A model generated the notes under the pieces. It made no database searches. It was not told the origin of the DNA and worked only from the letters and a program-made list of their open reading frames with translations. Source: Archaeoglobi archaeon (GTDB lineage Archaea > Halobacteriota > Archaeoglobi > Archaeoglobales > Archaeoglobaceae). Taken from it: a DNA stretch of 14,467 nt. The number at the start of each line of letters is the position of its first letter. Position 1 is the stretch's first letter. Both the position numbers and the translations under genes were made by a program. The stretch lies in NCBI GenBank assembly GCA_029259455.1, contig JAPDIT010000052.1:1-14467 (forward strand), in the 5' to 3' direction. This document shows, one piece after another, positions 1 to 7,629 of this stretch.

Positions 1-1
1 T

Positions 2-199
2 GAGCTGGCAGAGGAAGTGCAGAAGAAGAACGTGGAGGACATGGCAAAATCTGGAGCGAGGTTTGCTGTGTTTAACTGTCCCATGTGCTACGTTGCACTG
101 GCAGAAAGATCTGCAAAGGCTGGTTTGATGCCAATTCTCGTCAGCGACCTGTGCAGGCTCGCAATTGGTGAGATGCCGAAACTTCCGGGGCGTGATTAA
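2..199 (+). CDS. CCG-domain iron-sulfur protein (HdrB/HdrD-like), C-terminal part only
   Basis: This is the last 65 codons of a gene that begins before the window; it is open from the first full codon to TAA at 197-199. The fragment contains FAVFNCPMCYVAL, the CxxC end of a cysteine-rich CCG domain, followed by a conserved-looking tail (ILVSDLCRLAIGE). CCG domains occur in HdrB, HdrD, GlcF and LutA-type proteins, where they bind a non-cubane cluster or pass electrons next to a flavoprotein. The next gene starts 2 nt after the stop and encodes an FAD-linked oxidase, so the two are almost certainly one operon and probably subunits of one hydroxyacid-oxidizing complex. The substrate cannot be read from this piece. 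Confidence is good for the CCG family and low for the exact role. Confidence 0.8.
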   Translation, partial: ELAEEVQKKNVEDMAKSGARFAVFNCPMCYVALAERSAKAGLMPILVSDLCRLAIGEMPKLPGRD

Positions 200-200
200 A

Positions 201-1572
201 ATGTACGAGGAGCTTAAGGCGATTGTTGGAGAAGAGTTCGTTTCAAAGGAGCCAGAGGAGCTGTACATTTACTCCTCAGACCCCGGAACCATGCCGCCTG
301 TTAGGCCGGATTACGTTGTGATGCCAAAAACAACTGAGGAGGTGCAGAAAATCGTTCTGCTGGCAAACAGGCATAAGGTTCCGGTTGTGCCGATGGGAGG
401 AGCATTGTCGCTGAGCGGTTTGGTCAGGTCTCTTAGGGGCGGGATAGTTGTTGACATGAAGAGAATGGACAGAATAATCGAGGTAAATGAGAAGGCGAGG
501 TACGCTGTAATAGAGGCAGGAGTGAGTGAGGGCAGGCTCAAGGCCTACCTCGACAAAAAGTATCCTTCTCTCCGCATTTCAACTCCAGACGCGCCACCAA
601 TAGCTACCGTTACCGCCAACGCCCTTATTCACGGATCCGGTAGATTGTCTCAGATCTACGGATTCCATTCGGAGATGATAACTGGAATGGAGGTTGTACT
701 GCCGACAGGAGAGATATGCAGGGTTGGTTCATGCAGCGTTTCTCCCTACTGGTTCTCCCCCTCCCCCTTGCCCGACCTCGCAGGTCTGTTCATCGGCTGG
801 TTCGGGAGGACGGGGATCGTCACCAAGCTGGGTATCAAGCTCTTCCCCAAGCACCGCTACAGAGATGTGATGATCTTCGGTAACCGAGAACCCATTTTAC
901 GTGAGCGATGTAATATGGAGAATTACTCATACAGAGATGGCGGAGAATATCACGGTGTGGGCGCAGCCAAGGCCTGAGTGGGCCGAGGGATTCCAGCACA
1001 CCACTATATATGTAACAGCAGACAGCGAGGAAGAGCTGGAATTCAAGAAAAAGATCATTCGCAATGCCCTGATGGACTACATAAAGCAGAAGGAGGGGGG
1101 ATTTTTATACCTTACACCCGGAATGAAGGCGATATTCCTTCAAGAGCCGATGTCCCAGCTTGTCAGGTTTGCTGACGTCAGGAGGGGAGGGGGATTCGAG
1201 TATGTTGGGGCTATCTTACCAGTTGATCTGTTCGATGTTGCCTACCAGAAGGGTCTGGAGATCGTGGAGAGGCTGGGAGTAGACTGGGCCTTCAGCATAC
1301 GCATCATCGGAAGATCGCACTGCATGATGTTCGCCTACGCCTATCCTTTCAACAGAGCTGACGAGGAGGATGTTGAAAGGGCTAGAAAGGCTCTGCATGA
1401 AACCAACAAGGCTGTACTGGAAATGGGTGGAATTCCCTGGAAGGCTGAGGCTCCAGCACAGCAGCTGATACTGGAAAGTATGGATGAAGGGGCGAAGAGG
1501 CTGATAAAGAGTGTGATCGAGATGCTGGATCCCAATGGCATAATGAACCCCGGAAACTGGGAGGTGAAATGA
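201..1572 (+). pseudogene. FAD-linked oxidase (GlcD / D-lactate dehydrogenase type), frameshifted
   Basis: The two halves join into one protein of about 456 residues, the normal size of GlcD-type FAD oxidases. The N-terminal half (ATG at 201) has the FAD_binding_4 fold: PVVPMGGALSLSG around residues 61-73 as the flavin pyrophosphate loop, then GGIVVDMKRM. The second half runs in another frame and ends with the typical DPNGIMNPGNW. The frame breaks at about codon 228, where the sequence reads GGTAACCGAGAACCC. Removing one C at 884-885 restores GNENPFYVSDVIW and fuses both halves. Enzymes of this family oxidize 2-hydroxyacids such as D-lactate or glycolate and pass electrons to iron-sulfur partners; lactate is a classic Archaeoglobus substrate, but the substrate here is inferred. 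The gene sits between two CCG-type iron-sulfur genes. As written it would give a truncated product; a sequence error is equally possible. Confidence 0.85.
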
Positions 1573-2691
1573 TGTTGGAAAAGGTCAATTACGCAGAAAT
1601 CGTTCACCGCTGCTTCAGATGTGGATACTGCAAATTCCCGTCAGACTACTCGGAGATCAATTGCCCATCGTATGCAAAATATAGATTCGAGACATACTTC
1701 TCCGGCGGGAGGATGTGGCTGATAAGAGCATGGATGAACAACGAGATAGAGTGGAGTGAACATTTGGGGGAGATAATGTACTCCTGCTCAACCTGCAGAA
1801 ACTGTGTTGAACGCTGCGTTTTCAAGTTTAACGAGCAGGTCGTGGATGTTTTCATCGCTGCGAGAAGCGATATGGTTGAGAGGGGACAGGTTCCGAAGAA
1901 GGTTGGGGAGTTTTTCAGCAATTTAGCGAAATTTGGCAATCCATGGGGTTACGCTGCCAAGAGACTTGAGTGGGTTGGAAGGGATTACACCAAAAACGAG
2001 TTTCTGCTGCATGCAGGCTGTGTTGCCGCATACGATGACAGAGCAAAAAAGTCGCTGAAAGCACTGCTGAAGCTGCTCGATGTTGCAGGTGTGGATTACG
2101 GTGTTTTCAGCGATGAAATTTGTGAGGGGAACGAGGCAGTCATCATGGGCGAATTTGGCCTGTTCGAGCAGCTTATGGAGCAAAATCGGAAAAGATTTGA
2201 GGAGAAAGGTGTGAAGAAGGTCTTAACCCCGGACCCACACGCATTCAACGCCTTCAGGAATTACTACGGGTTGGATGTGGTTCACCACACTCAGTTCCTC
2301 TGGAATCTTGTGAATAACGGAGAGCTGAAAGTGGGGAGGGTTGAAGGGAAGCTAACATACCACGATCCATGCTTTCTCGGAAGGTGGAATGGTGTTTACG
2401 AGGAGCCCAGAAAACTGCTGTCGAGAATTGGAAGTTTTTACGAAAATGCCAAGAAACCGCAAAGATTCCTTCTGCTGCGGGGGAGGGAGCGGAAATTTCT
2501 ACACCGATTACCTTGGTGGTAAAGATAGCCCAGCAAGGATTAGAGTTAAGGAGGTTGCTGAGACTGCAGAAATTCTTGTCACGTCCTGTCCAGTTTGCCT
2601 GATGATGCTTGATAATGCTGTAAGTGATGAGGGACTCGAACTGGATGTTAAAGACATATCTGAGATTGTGCTTGAGGCTTTGAAGTCATGA
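1572..2691 (+). pseudogene. GlcF/HdrD-like iron-sulfur protein with CCG domains, frameshifted
   Basis: The start ATG at 1572 lies 4 nt after GAGGTGA (1561-1567) and overlaps the oxidase stop. The restored protein is about 372 residues. It has a [4Fe-4S] ferredoxin-type N-terminus (C14, C17, C20, C31, then C72, C75, C78, C82), a first CCG-like region and a second, complete one: HDPC at C267, FCCGGG, then TSCPVC. In the first region the usual CC pair reads CE (C184) and the usual CxxC reads DPHA, so it probably binds no cluster. The frame breaks at the A run 2443-2446: with one A fewer, FYE continues into MPRNRKDSFCCGGG. Without the correction the protein ends at 2520-2522 and loses the second CCG motif. 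The role is inferred to be electron acceptor of the upstream FAD oxidase, handing electrons to quinone, a thiol carrier or an Hdr-type partner. Confidence 0.85.
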
Positions 2692-2825
2692 TTTGCTCAA
2701 TAATCCCACTTTAGACATCTTTCGATCGGTGAGAAGCTACAACCAAACCCTCCTACCTCCTTTAATATCCCTCTACTGCTAGCTCTTGTAAACCCTCCAT
2801 GATATTACTGCAACTCATAATCCTG

Positions 2826-4097
2826 CTAGCGGCGCTCTGTCTCTTTTGAAAGAATAACAGTAAACAAGGTTACTATCACCCTGAAAATGCTCAAAACGGC
2901 AATTACTACAAACATCCAGTAAAGCCATTCCGTGCTTATAACAGAGAGTAGGCAGAAGACCATGATCAGAAAAATCCTCTCGTCTCTCTTCCCGGGGATG
3001 TAGTTCAGGACGCGGAACTTGCCGAATAAGCTCTCTCCGAACTCCGCCTTGTACTTCTCAGAGGTGTAGCTGACCATCACACTTCCGAAAACGGCAAAAA
3101 TGGCAACGATTGCTGTATTCGGATAAAGAATTGCCATTATGGCGAGAAACAGAAAATCTACAAATCTGTCCAGAATCGAGTCAACATAACCACCTTTCCT
3201 TGAGGTGTTCAGAGATGCTCTCGCTATCTCCCCATCACAGCCGTCGAGGATTGATGAGAGCTGATACACCAAACCAGCAAGTGGGGCGGAAAACAAGTTA
3301 ATAAGAGCCGCAAAGACGCCAGCGAGAAGGGACACTAACGTCATTTGGCTCGGACTAACTCTGTTGACAACTGCTGCTGAAATTCTCGTCGAGATTTTCC
3401 GGTTCAGGTTTCTTGAGATGAGCCCATCTCCCAACCCTTTGACAGCGGTGAAAACCAAAGCCTTGTTTGCTCTTTTAACGTCTTCATTCGTGTCAACATC
3501 CATCCAGAATTCTCCATCAACGTAAGTCACCGGCAATCTGGCCATTTTCACAATTTCGCTTAGCGATATTTCCTCTCTGTCTTTAAGCTTCTCAGCGCAG
3601 TCAAATATTGTGTCATCGAGAACGAAGAAACCAGTGTCAACGCAGTCAAACTCTTTCAGATTTTTGCCTATATCCTCAACTCTGCCGTCAGCAACTTTTA
3701 TCTTGGTGGCTTCATCCAAATCGACGTATTTTGGATTTTTGTCCGCTATAACCCCTTCTCCTCTCACCGCTCTCTCAACGAACTTCTCGCTGTAAATATG
3801 GTCGCCCATCGTCAGAATGAACCTTCCTTTTACATAATCCTTGGCTACAAGCAGGGAGTAGCCGTTTCCTTTCTCAGGGTGGTTGTGTCTGACTATTCTG
3901 TACCTGAAGCCCTTGTCCTTAAGGAAGTTGTCGAGCTGGTCAGCGTAACGGCTTGCCACGATAACGAACTCGGAGACGTGTGGGGAAAGGAGCTTCATCG
4001 TCCTCAGGATTATCTCACACCCACCGACTCGCAGAAGCGGTTTTGGAACACCGCCAAGCCTTTTGCCCAATCCAGCGGCGAGTATAACCGCCTTCAT
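2826..4097 (-). CDS. Bifunctional CTP:inositol-1-phosphate cytidylyltransferase / di-myo-inositol-phosphate-phosphate synthase (IPCT/DIPPS)
   Basis: This 423-residue fusion makes the precursor of di-myo-inositol phosphate, a compatible solute of hyperthermophiles. The soluble N-terminal domain (about 1-220) is a nucleotidyltransferase: AVILAAGLGKRLGGVPKPL at 3-21, EKGNGYSLL near 75-83 and MGDH at 97-100. It would form CDP-inositol from CTP and inositol-1-phosphate. The membrane C-terminal domain (about 230-415, several hydrophobic helices) has the full CDP-alcohol phosphotransferase signature: D285, D288, G289, A292, R293, G302, D306, D310. It would condense CDP-inositol with inositol-1-phosphate. 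The A. fulgidus homologue has a crystal structure. I prefer ATG 4097 over the in-frame ATG at 4106, because the N-terminal motif then follows directly and the start sits about 27 bp from a TATA-like element, fitting a leaderless transcript. The gene stands alone, divergent from fen1. Confidence 0.95.
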   Translation of the reverse strand: MKAVILAAGLGKRLGGVPKPLLRVGGCEIILRTMKLLSPHVSEFVIVASRYADQLDNFLKDKGFRYRIVRHNHPEKGNGYSLLVAKDYVKGRFILTMGDHIYSEKFVERAVRGEGVIADKNPKYVDLDEATKIKVADGRVEDIGKNLKEFDCVDTGFFVLDDTIFDCAEKLKDREEISLSEIVKMARLPVTYVDGEFWMDVDTNEDVKRANKALVFTAVKGLGDGLISRNLNRKISTRISAAVVNRVSPSQMTLVSLLAGVFAALINLFSAPLAGLVYQLSSILDGCDGEIARASLNTSRKGGYVDSILDRFVDFLFLAIMAILYPNTAIVAIFAVFGSVMVSYTSEKYKAEFGESLFGKFRVLNYIPGKRDERIFLIMVFCLLSVISTEWLYWMFVVIAVLSIFRVIVTLFTVILSKETERR

Positions 4098-4119
4098 CAA
4101 TTTCATTTCTCAGTAAAGA

Positions 4120-4127
4120 TTTTTAAG
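4120..4127. promoter_or_regulatory. Shared TATA-like element between divergent IPCT/DIPPS and fen1
   Basis: TTTTTAAG on the plus strand reads CTTAAAAA on the minus strand. Its TTAA core (4123-4126) lies about 24 bp from the fen1 ATG (4148) and about 27 bp from the IPCT/DIPPS ATG (4097), the usual archaeal TATA-to-start distance. Neither gene has a clear ribosome binding site, so both transcripts are probably leaderless. No second good TATA box is seen in this short interval. The assignment is from sequence and spacing only. Confidence 0.6.
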
Positions 4128-4147
4128 CATTCTTATCAAGATTTATC

Positions 4148-5158
4148 ATGGGTGCAGATATTGGCGACCTCTTTGAGAGGGAAGAGGTCGAGCTTGAGTA
4201 CTTTTCTGGGAAGAGGATTGCAATCGATGCGTTTAACACGCTTTACCAGTTCATATCGATTATAAGACAGCCTGACGGTACACCGCTAAAGGATTCGCAG
4301 GGCAGGATTACATCTCACCTTTCCGGAATCCTATACAGGGTTTCAAACATGGTTGAGATTGAAATAAGACCAGTATTCGTTTTTGATGGAGAACCTCCTG
4401 ATTTCAAGAGGGCTGAAATTGAGGAGAGAAAGAAAAGGAGAGCCGAGGCGGAGGAGATGTGGATCGCAGCTTTGCAGGCTGGAGACAAAGAAGCGAAGAA
4501 GTACGCACAGGCAGCGGGAAGGGTTGACGAGTATATTGTGGAATCTGCAAAGACGCTTTTGAGCTACATGGGCATCCCCTATCTTGATGCACCCTCAGAG
4601 GGAGAGGCTCAGGCAGCATACATGGCGGCAAAAGGCGATGTGGAATTTACAGGAAGTCAGGATTATGATTCTCTCCTTTTCGGAAGTCCAAGGCTGGCAA
4701 GAAATCTCGCCATAACCGGAAAGAGAAAGCTCCCCGGTAAAAATGTGTATATTGACGTGAAGCCTGAGATAATAGTTCTTGAAGAAAATCTCAGAAGACT
4801 CGGTTTGACGAGAGAGCAGCTTGTAGATATAGCAATTCTTGTCGGCACGGACTACAACGAGGGTGTGAAGGGTGTCGGTGTGAAGAAGGCTTTGAACTAC
4901 ATCAAAACCTACGGAGATATTTTCAGAGCGCTCAAAGCACTGAAAGTGGACATACCACACGTTGAGGAGATAAGGAACTTTTTCCTCAACCCTCCCGTTA
5001 CCGATGACTACAAGATCGAGTTCAGGGAGCCCGATTTTGAAAAAGCAATTGAGTTCCTCTGCGAGGAGCATGACTTCAGCAGGGAGAGGGTTGAAAAAGC
5101 CTTAGAAAAGCTGAAGGCGTTGAAGTCAACTCAGGCAACTCTTGAAAGGTGGTTCTGA
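4148..5158 (+). CDS. fen: Flap endonuclease 1 (FEN-1)
   Basis: This structure-specific 5' nuclease removes RNA-primed flaps during Okazaki-fragment maturation and acts in repair. The 336-residue length is standard for archaeal FEN-1. The N-terminal region starts MGADIGDLF, with metal-site aspartates D27 (IAIDAFN) and D80 (FVFDGEPP). The internal region has E151 and E153 (PSEGEAQ), D172 and D174 (GSQDYDS) and D235 (GTDYNEGVKGVG, the helix-hairpin-helix part). The C-terminus QATLERWF (329-336) is the PIP box that binds the PCNA sliding clamp. All expected catalytic acids are present. The protein is nearly the same as A. fulgidus FEN-1 from memory, with conservative differences. No Shine-Dalgarno lies before the ATG, which fits a leaderless mRNA. 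The next gene overlaps its stop by one base. Confidence 0.98.
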   Translation: MGADIGDLFEREEVELEYFSGKRIAIDAFNTLYQFISIIRQPDGTPLKDSQGRITSHLSGILYRVSNMVEIEIRPVFVFDGEPPDFKRAEIEERKKRRAEAEEMWIAALQAGDKEAKKYAQAAGRVDEYIVESAKTLLSYMGIPYLDAPSEGEAQAAYMAAKGDVEFTGSQDYDSLLFGSPRLARNLAITGKRKLPGKNVYIDVKPEIIVLEENLRRLGLTREQLVDIAILVGTDYNEGVKGVGVKKALNYIKTYGDIFRALKALKVDIPHVEEIRNFFLNPPVTDDYKIEFREPDFEKAIEFLCEEHDFSRERVEKALEKLKALKSTQATLERWF

Positions 5159-5661
5159 TGCACGAAAAGGATATGGATTACAAGGTTGCCGTCATAACAG
5201 TCTCCACAAGCAGGTATGAGAAGTATGGTGATGTCAAGGGTGTGGAGAACATTCCCGAAGACGATGCTTCCGGGAAGATACTCGTGGAGAGCTTTGGTGC
5301 TTCTAACTACTTTCTCGTCCCTGACGACATTACGCTGATAAGAAAAGCTGTCTTTGAGGCTCTTGAAGAGGCTGACGTTTGCCTTATAACAGGTGGCACT
5401 GGGTTAAATCCGAAAGACGTTACAGTTGAGGCTGTGGAGCCGCTTTTTACGAAAAAAATTGATGGTTTCGGGGAGATTTTCAGAATGGTGAGCTATCAGG
5501 AGGTTGGATACTCCGCAATTCTCTCAAGGGCTACCGCAGGTATTGTTGGAGATAAGGTCATCTTCTGCCTTCCTGGTTCGAGCAAGGCTGTTAGGCTGGG
5601 GATTGAGATTATCAAAGGCTCGCTGAAGCATATTTTAAGCCACGCTAAGGGGATGAGTTGA
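5158..5661 (+). CDS. moaB: Molybdenum cofactor biosynthesis protein, MoaB/MogA family
   Basis: This 167-residue MoCF-fold protein is predicted to adenylylate molybdopterin during molybdenum or tungsten cofactor synthesis. It shows the N-terminal AVITVSTSR strand (11-19), the ligand loop ITGGTGLNPKDVTVEAV (77-93) with its invariant GGTG, and FCLPGSSKAV (136-145). The start ATG at 5158 shares its A with the fen1 TGA stop and lies 5 nt after AGGTGG (5147-5152), so translation is probably coupled to fen1. An in-frame GTG at 5149 is too close to that site. Co-transcription with fen1 has no obvious functional logic. Tungsten- or molybdenum-pterin enzymes are common in Archaeoglobus, which fits the role. 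Members called MoaB and MogA cannot be separated by eye. Confidence 0.92.
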   Translation: MHEKDMDYKVAVITVSTSRYEKYGDVKGVENIPEDDASGKILVESFGASNYFLVPDDITLIRKAVFEALEEADVCLITGGTGLNPKDVTVEAVEPLFTKKIDGFGEIFRMVSYQEVGYSAILSRATAGIVGDKVIFCLPGSSKAVRLGIEIIKGSLKHILSHAKGMS

Positions 5662-5833
5662 AGAAGATCCCTTTTTTCTTCATCAACCTCCTCGAACCGC
5701 AGAAAGGACAGTAGAGGTTGGGGATGTGGAGCGGGCCTGAATAGCTCGTCGTTCTTCTCACATTGAGGTCAAACTCCGAACCGCACCTCGCGCAGTAGAT
5801 GTTCTCAAGCTTTGTCATACTGCTATTTCTCAT
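5645..5833 (-). CDS. Small zinc-ribbon protein of unknown function
   Basis: A 62-residue protein with two zinc-knuckle pairs, YCARCGSEF (C14, C17) and YCPFCGSRR (C42, C45), spaced as in a classic zinc ribbon. The tail is basic (RRLMKKKG). Such small archaeal ribbons often bind nucleic acid or transcription and translation machinery, but no specific role can be read here. The gene follows the EamA transporter by 8 nt on the same strand, so it is likely co-transcribed. Its last 17 bp overlap the 3' end of moaB in the opposite direction. The start is uncertain: ATG 5833 is taken as the longest, while an internal ATG at 5818 (MTKLENIYC) is also plausible; neither has a strong ribosome binding site. 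The cysteine pattern supports a real gene. Confidence 0.75.
   Translation of the reverse strand: MRNSSMTKLENIYCARCGSEFDLNVRRTTSYSGPLHIPNLYCPFCGSRRLMKKKGIFFNSSP
5671..5680 (+). terminator. T-rich terminator candidate after moaB
   Basis: CTTTTTTCTT lies 10 nt downstream of the moaB stop on the coding strand, like the U-tract terminators of archaea. It lies inside the 3' end of the convergent zinc-ribbon gene, where it encodes part of the MKKKG stretch, so the T run may instead be only coding sequence. Confidence 0.4.
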
Positions 5834-5841
5834 GACTGGAT

Positions 5842-6672
5842 TTATCTCTTTCTCAGCACAATGTATATTCCCAAAAGCACCAACCCAGAACCGGCAAGGG
5901 TTTTGATTGTGAGAAGCTCTGAAAGCAAAACGCTACCCGCAATCAAGGAAACCACCGGGATGGCGAGCAGGAATACCGATGCTCTTGAAGCCTCTTCCTT
6001 TTCAAGGAAGTAATACCAGCCGAGATATCCAAGAAAAGTCGAGAATATCCCAAGGAAAACTATTGATGCTATCAGACCCGGATCGCCCTGCAAGGAAAGA
6101 ATTGATTCAGGAAGAAATGGGTAGAGCGGAATTGCTCCCAGAATCATCGCGTTGCTGGTCAGAGTTACGGGGTCGTACTTTGAAAGCAGACTCTTCCCGA
6201 AGGTTGTGTAGATTGCCGCAGCTATTGTGCTAACCATAACAAGCGCTATTCCGCAAATGTTGTCGTATGACGGATCAGATATTACAGCAACTCCGGCAAA
6301 AGCAAGTATGATTCCGAAAATCTTACCGTAGGTTATCTTTTCCTTCAGAAAAATTGCAGAAAGAAATAGGACGAAGATTGGAGCGAGTGAAACTACGACA
6401 CTCGCAACTCCAGACGAGATGTAAACCTCTCCGAGATTAAGAGAGATGTGGTAAACAGAAACGCCAAAGACTCCGAGAGCAAAAACCTTTGGTAGATCAT
6501 CCCACCTAATTCTTTTTCCTTTGACGATGAGCAATGCAAACAGGACATTTGCGATGGCAAATCTTAGAGATGCGACTGAAATGGGTGAGAGAAACTTCAC
6601 GGAATACTTTATGGCCGTAAAGGCCAATCCCCAGAAGATGATGGTTGAAGTTAGAGCAAACCACTTTTTCAT
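5842..6672 (-). CDS. EamA/DMT-family transporter (RhaT/YdcZ-like)
   Basis: This 276-residue integral membrane protein is built from two similar halves, as in the drug/metabolite transporter superfamily, with about ten hydrophobic helices. The first EamA repeat begins at FWGLAFTAIKYSV (13-25) and ends with the family hallmark FLKEKITYGKIFG (108-120). The second begins near 140 and repeats the pattern with FLGYLGWYYFLEKEEAS (213-229) and a final hydrophobic helix before LRKR. Members export or import amino acids, nucleosides or other metabolites; the substrate cannot be predicted. The ATG at 6672 has no good ribosome binding site upstream. The gene lies downstream of the Hdr/Flx operon, separated by a T-rich terminator, and is probably transcribed separately. 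Confidence 0.9.
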   Translation of the reverse strand: MKKWFALTSTIIFWGLAFTAIKYSVKFLSPISVASLRFAIANVLFALLIVKGKRIRWDDLPKVFALGVFGVSVYHISLNLGEVYISSGVASVVVSLAPIFVLFLSAIFLKEKITYGKIFGIILAFAGVAVISDPSYDNICGIALVMVSTIAAAIYTTFGKSLLSKYDPVTLTSNAMILGAIPLYPFLPESILSLQGDPGLIASIVFLGIFSTFLGYLGWYYFLEKEEASRASVFLLAIPVVSLIAGSVLLSELLTIKTLAGSGLVLLGIYIVLRKR

Positions 6673-6718
6673 GACATTCGAAATTTATGAGTTTTCCAGT
6701 GAAATACCGAAATGATCC

Positions 6719-6736
6719 AAAAATTAAAAACAAAAA
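6719..6736 (-). terminator. T-rich terminator at the end of the hdr-flx operon
   Basis: Immediately after the hdrB TGA stop the coding strand reads TTTTTGTTTTTAATTTTT. Runs of U without a hairpin are the usual archaeal intrinsic terminator. The position marks the end of the seven-gene operon and separates it from the EamA gene 46 bp further on. Part of the same tract could also act as a TATA region for that gene. Confidence 0.7.
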
Positions 6737-7627
6737 TCAAACTTTATTCTCAAGAATCTTGGCTATAACCTCATCTCTTGGCGTCGCTGCGATTCTCGCA
6801 ACTTTCTGTGGATCATGTCCCTGACAGATTGCAAGAAGCTGGTTGTAATCGAAAACGGGGATGCTGTAGTCTATCATCCCAAGTTTTCTCATCTCCTCCT
6901 GAGCCTCATCCATCCACATAAGACACGTGATGCATGATACGACAATGCAGTCTGGATCGACTTCTTCCTTCATTGAATCGAGTTTCAGCTTGAGGAATTC
7001 CAGCGCAGCCCCTCTGTTGTGCCTTGCATAACCTCCTGCTCCACCACAGCACTGCTTGTCTCTCGTAAAGGTTGGAACTTCTGCTCCTAAAGCTCTCGTC
7101 AGTTCCTTCAGAACTTGGGGGTTTTCAGGATCGTCAAAGCCAAGAATTTTGCTCGGCCTGATTGTATGGCAGGGCACCTGTACAACGGCCTTTAAGCCCT
7201 TCATTGTGTATTTCAGGCTGCTTTTTATTTTGTCAACTCCTATAGTATTGTATAGGAAGTCCGTTATGTGCTTGGTGTCACTCTTTCCCTCATACTTCGC
7301 CCCGACCTTTGACAGGTACTTCTCGTTAATTTCCTGCAGTTTCCCGTTAATGAGTTTGTGCCTGCTCATCTTCAGCGTTGAGTAGCAGCTTCCGCACTGC
7401 ACAACCATATCAACTCCCATCTTTTCTGCTATCGAATAATTCCATGCTCCAACAGCAAGTGCAGCTTCCTCATCTGCTGACCAGAAAGTTCCGTAAGCGG
7501 GACAGCATGCAGCTCCTTCAAGGTCAACAATCTCAACACCAAGTGATGCAAGTGAGACCCTTATACCCTTCTCAACGTCAGGCCTCAAAGCTGGCATGTT
7601 GCATCCCAAGAAAAGTCCGATTTTCAT
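6737..7627 (-). CDS. hdrB: Heterodisulfide reductase subunit B (HdrB)
   Basis: This is the catalytic disulfide-reducing subunit, 296 residues from ATG 7627. It has two complete CCG motifs: C9-X31-C41C42-X35-C78-X2-C81 and C153-X39-C193C194-X37-C232-X2-C235. In methanogen HdrB these bind two non-cubane [4Fe-4S] clusters that cleave CoM-S-S-CoB. All ligand positions are present, so it should be an active reductase and not a degenerate relative. In sulfate reducers the disulfide partner of Hdr complexes is thought to be DsrC or another thiol; nothing here identifies it. I chose ATG 7627 over ATG 7633 because GGAGGG (7634-7639) is 6 nt from the former and touches the latter. It is the last gene of the operon and closely follows hdrC, whose stop is at 7630-7632. 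Confidence 0.95.
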   Translation of the reverse strand: MKIGLFLGCNMPALRPDVEKGIRVSLASLGVEIVDLEGAACCPAYGTFWSADEEAALAVGAWNYSIAEKMGVDMVVQCGSCYSTLKMSRHKLINGKLQEINEKYLSKVGAKYEGKSDTKHITDFLYNTIGVDKIKSSLKYTMKGLKAVVQVPCHTIRPSKILGFDDPENPQVLKELTRALGAEVPTFTRDKQCCGGAGGYARHNRGAALEFLKLKLDSMKEEVDPDCIVVSCITCLMWMDEAQEEMRKLGMIDYSIPVFDYNQLLAICQGHDPQKVARIAATPRDEVIAKILENKV

Positions 7628-7629
7628 GT

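Noticed and set aside
978..1175. A small plus-strand frame within the frameshifted FAD oxidase.
   Set aside because: It lies within the coding sequence of the second half of the oxidase in another frame and has no features of its own.
2692..2825. Possible RNA gene or terminator hairpin in the gap between convergent genes; GCTAGC occurs twice.
   Set aside because: No tRNA fold, no convincing C/D box pair, no T run; the repeated hexamer is too short to mean much.
3798..4265. A 155-codon plus-strand frame across the IPCT/DIPPS start and into fen1.
   Set aside because: It overlaps two well-identified genes and the promoter region; its protein has no family features.
4595..5071. A 158-codon minus-strand frame inside fen1.
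   Set aside because: Antisense shadow of a conserved nuclease gene; no ribosome binding site or motif.
6680..6688. CATAAATTT as a TATA box for the EamA gene.
   Set aside because: It is only about 8-16 bp before the ATG, too close for a normal archaeal promoter, so no promoter is claimed.
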